From: Actinomycetes bacterium
GTDB lineage: Bacteria; Actinomycetota; Actinomycetes; Propionibacteriales; Propionibacteriaceae
NCBI GenBank assembly: GCA_023442485.1
Contig: JAEZZG010000005.1
Coordinates: 1 to 5,196 of the forward strand
DNA length: 5,196 nt
Direction: 5' to 3'
In this document: one piece after another, positions 5,096-5,196 of the stretch
Layout of the letters: each line of letters starts with the position of its first letter
How positions within the stretch are numbered: position 1 is the first letter of the stretch
Program-made: the position numbers and the translations under genes
Notes under the pieces: generated by a model
What the model was told of the DNA's origin: nothing
What the model saw: only the letters and a program-made list of their open reading frames with translations
Databases searched by the model: none

Positions 5096-5119
5096 CGTCC
5101 GGTGCCTTGGCGCCGGGCG
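5096..5119 (+). promoter_or_regulatory. GC-rich leader hairpin (10-bp stem, CUUG loop)
   Basis: CGTCCGGTGC (5096-5105) pairs along its whole length with GCGCCGGGCG (5110-5119), with two G-U pairs, around the four-base loop CTTG. It sits between the short upstream ORF and the presumed gene start. The downstream TATGTGTCTCCCCTCTT is pyrimidine-rich but lacks a U-run, so it looks more like a structural or Rho-related element than a classical terminator. Both mispairs are G-U only on the plus strand, which supports function as plus-strand RNA. Confidence 0.5.
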
Positions 5120-5125
5120 TATGTG

Positions 5126-5135
5126 TCTCCCCTCT
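5126..5135 (+). promoter_or_regulatory. Pyrimidine tract able to mask either ribosome-binding site in the leader
   Basis: TCTCCCCTCT can pair over ten positions (two G-U) with GGAGGGGGGA at 5009-5018, the ribosome-binding site of the short upstream ORF. It can also pair over six positions with AGGGGG at 5184-5189, the ribosome-binding site at the window edge. The two pairings are mutually exclusive. Any pyrimidine tract can pair with a Shine-Dalgarno, so this is suggestive only. Confidence 0.35.
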
Positions 5136-5183
5136 TCAGGTGCAGGTGAAATTTTCTAGCTTCACAACGTGCAGCGTTCATTT

Positions 5184-5190
5184 AGGGGGA
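5184..5190 (+). promoter_or_regulatory. Ribosome-binding site of a gene starting at the window's right edge
   Basis: AGGGGGA is followed by GTAC and then AT, the last two bases of the window. If the next base is G, an ATG starts at 5195 with 4-base spacing. Together with the promoter at 4967 this predicts a plus-strand gene just outside; its identity is unknown. Confidence 0.55.
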
Positions 5191-5196
5191 GTACAT

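Larger units (their letters stand above)
4676..5194. other. Structured non-coding region between the kinase and the next gene
   Basis: This stretch of about 520 bp has no long gene with a ribosome-binding site or recognisable protein. In order it holds the operon terminator (4712-4740), a candidate structured RNA (4771-4854), a G-rich tract (4875-4907), an inverted repeat (4910-4946), a promoter (4967-4995), and an mRNA leader with a short upstream ORF and several hairpins up to a ribosome-binding site at the right edge. I looked for signatures of RNase P RNA, tmRNA, SRP RNA and tRNA and saw none. Confidence 0.6.

Noticed and set aside
5166..5178. AACG-N5-CGTT dyad as a fourth LacI operator
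   Set aside because: The centre is odd in length and lacks the central CpG of O1-O3; only part of a half-site matches.
4741..5196. RNase P RNA, tmRNA, SRP RNA or a tRNA in the structured region
   Set aside because: None of the conserved core sequences of these RNAs is visible, and the 71-base fold has a three-way rather than four-way junction with no T-arm sequence.
1..5196. CRISPR array, insertion sequence or phage remnants
   Set aside because: No regularly spaced repeats, transposase, terminal inverted repeats with target duplications, or integrase were seen.

Overview
The window looks like chromosomal DNA from a high-GC Gram-positive bacterium (Actinobacteria). Codons end mostly in G or C, and every protein reads as an actinobacterial-type member of a common metabolic family. 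A Cat1/AarC-type succinate/acetyl-CoA:CoA-transferase next to a sugar-uptake locus would suit a propionic-acid fermenter (Propionibacteriaceae or a relative). That placement is inference, since no marker gene is present.

Layout. Positions 1-681 (minus) hold the N-terminal 227 residues of the CoA-transferase, which runs off the left edge. Positions 682-1047 are intergenic. They carry dyads and a direct repeat upstream of the CoA-transferase, and a long hairpin that may end the lacI-type transcript. Positions 1048-2079 (minus) encode a LacI/GalR-family repressor. A divergent control region (2080-2300) follows, with a sigma70-like promoter overlapped or followed by three LacI-type dyads that all share an AAC|G core. 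Positions 2301-3689 (plus) encode a 12-TM sugar porter of the major facilitator superfamily. Only 29 bp later, positions 3719-4675 (plus) encode a PfkB-family kinase that most resembles fructokinase. A strong hairpin at 4712-4740 probably ends this operon.

Together the three middle genes form a self-contained sugar module: the porter imports a free hexose (fructose is the best guess), the kinase phosphorylates it, and the divergent LacI-type protein represses both until a sugar or sugar-phosphate releases it. Importing unphosphorylated sugar and then using ATP for phosphorylation is the alternative to PTS uptake. The CoA-transferase is probably an independent transcription unit working at the end of fermentation.

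The last 520 bp (4676-5196) contain no convincing long gene but are unusually structured. A segment at 4784-4854 folds on paper into a fully closed three-way junction with a possible pseudoknot to 4772-4777. A G-rich tract and an inverted repeat follow. Next comes a promoter (4967-4995) driving a leader with a hairpin at its predicted 5' end, a 13-codon upstream ORF, a 10-bp GC-rich hairpin, and a pyrimidine tract that could pair with either the upstream ORF's ribosome-binding site or the ribosome-binding site at the right edge. The last two bases (AT) are probably the first two of the start codon of an unseen plus-strand gene. This leader looks like a translational or transcriptional attenuation device and is the most interesting part of the window.
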